DNA from: a bacterium
GTDB lineage: Bacteria > Gemmatimonadota > Gemmatimonadetes > Gemmatimonadales > Gemmatimonadaceae
Length of the DNA stretch: 5,476 nucleotides
NCBI GenBank assembly: GCA_021802745.1
Contig: JAJZRK010000215.1
Location: 1-5,476, forward strand
Direction of reading: 5' to 3'
Both the position numbers and the translations under genes were made by a program. This document shows positions 5,454-5,476 of the stretch, piece after piece. Every line of letters starts with the position of its first letter. Position 1 is the stretch's first letter. The notes under the pieces are model-generated. The model was not told where the DNA came from. It was given only the letters and a program-made list of their open reading frames with translations, and did no database searches.

Positions 5454-5476
5454 CGTCGTTGGCGGCGCGGCAGATG

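Noticed and set aside
1..5476. Search for CRISPR arrays, tRNA genes, insertion sequences or attachment sites
   Set aside because: No regularly spaced repeats, cloverleaf-like tRNA sequence, transposase or integrase motif, or long terminal inverted repeats were seen.

Overview
This is a GC-rich bacterial window (by eye, clearly above 60% GC) with strongly GC-biased third codon positions. All the genes I support lie on the + strand. It looks like a chromosomal segment from a soil- or water-type Gram-negative bacterium. Gemmatimonadota or a similar GC-rich phylum is my guess from the protein flavour and base composition, but nothing here proves the taxon. I see no tRNA, rRNA, CRISPR array, insertion sequence or integrase.

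Layout: (1) Positions 1-134 are a very GC-rich leader with a four-tract G-quadruplex motif (2-25) and perfect palindromes, followed by a weak promoter candidate. (2) Positions 135-888 hold a tightly coupled two-gene unit: a small helical protein of about 64 aa, then a 191-aa MNT/AbiEii-like nucleotidyltransferase that starts inside the small gene. The layout resembles a toxin-antitoxin or defence-type pair. (3) Positions 889-1234 are non-coding in my reading and carry an imperfect hairpin and a possible -10 element. (4) Positions 1235-3721 encode a complete type IIIA (proton-efflux type) P-type ATPase of 828 aa with all catalytic motifs intact. (5) Positions 3722-3857 are a short intergenic region with a direct repeat, competing hairpin arms and a 17-bp palindrome. 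(6) Positions 3858-5453 encode a 531-aa polytopic membrane protein of the GT-C glycosyltransferase type. (7) The last bases are a short downstream spacer that ends in ATG.

The three units do not form an obvious pathway. The first two genes almost certainly act together. The ATPase should energise the cytoplasmic membrane by ATP-driven cation (probably H+) export. The GT-C protein should transfer a sugar from a lipid-linked donor on the outer face of the membrane to an unknown acceptor. I did not find a convincing new multi-gene system. The best leads are the small protein/nucleotidyltransferase pair, the lysine substitution in the ATPase ion path, and the recurring intergenic palindromes.
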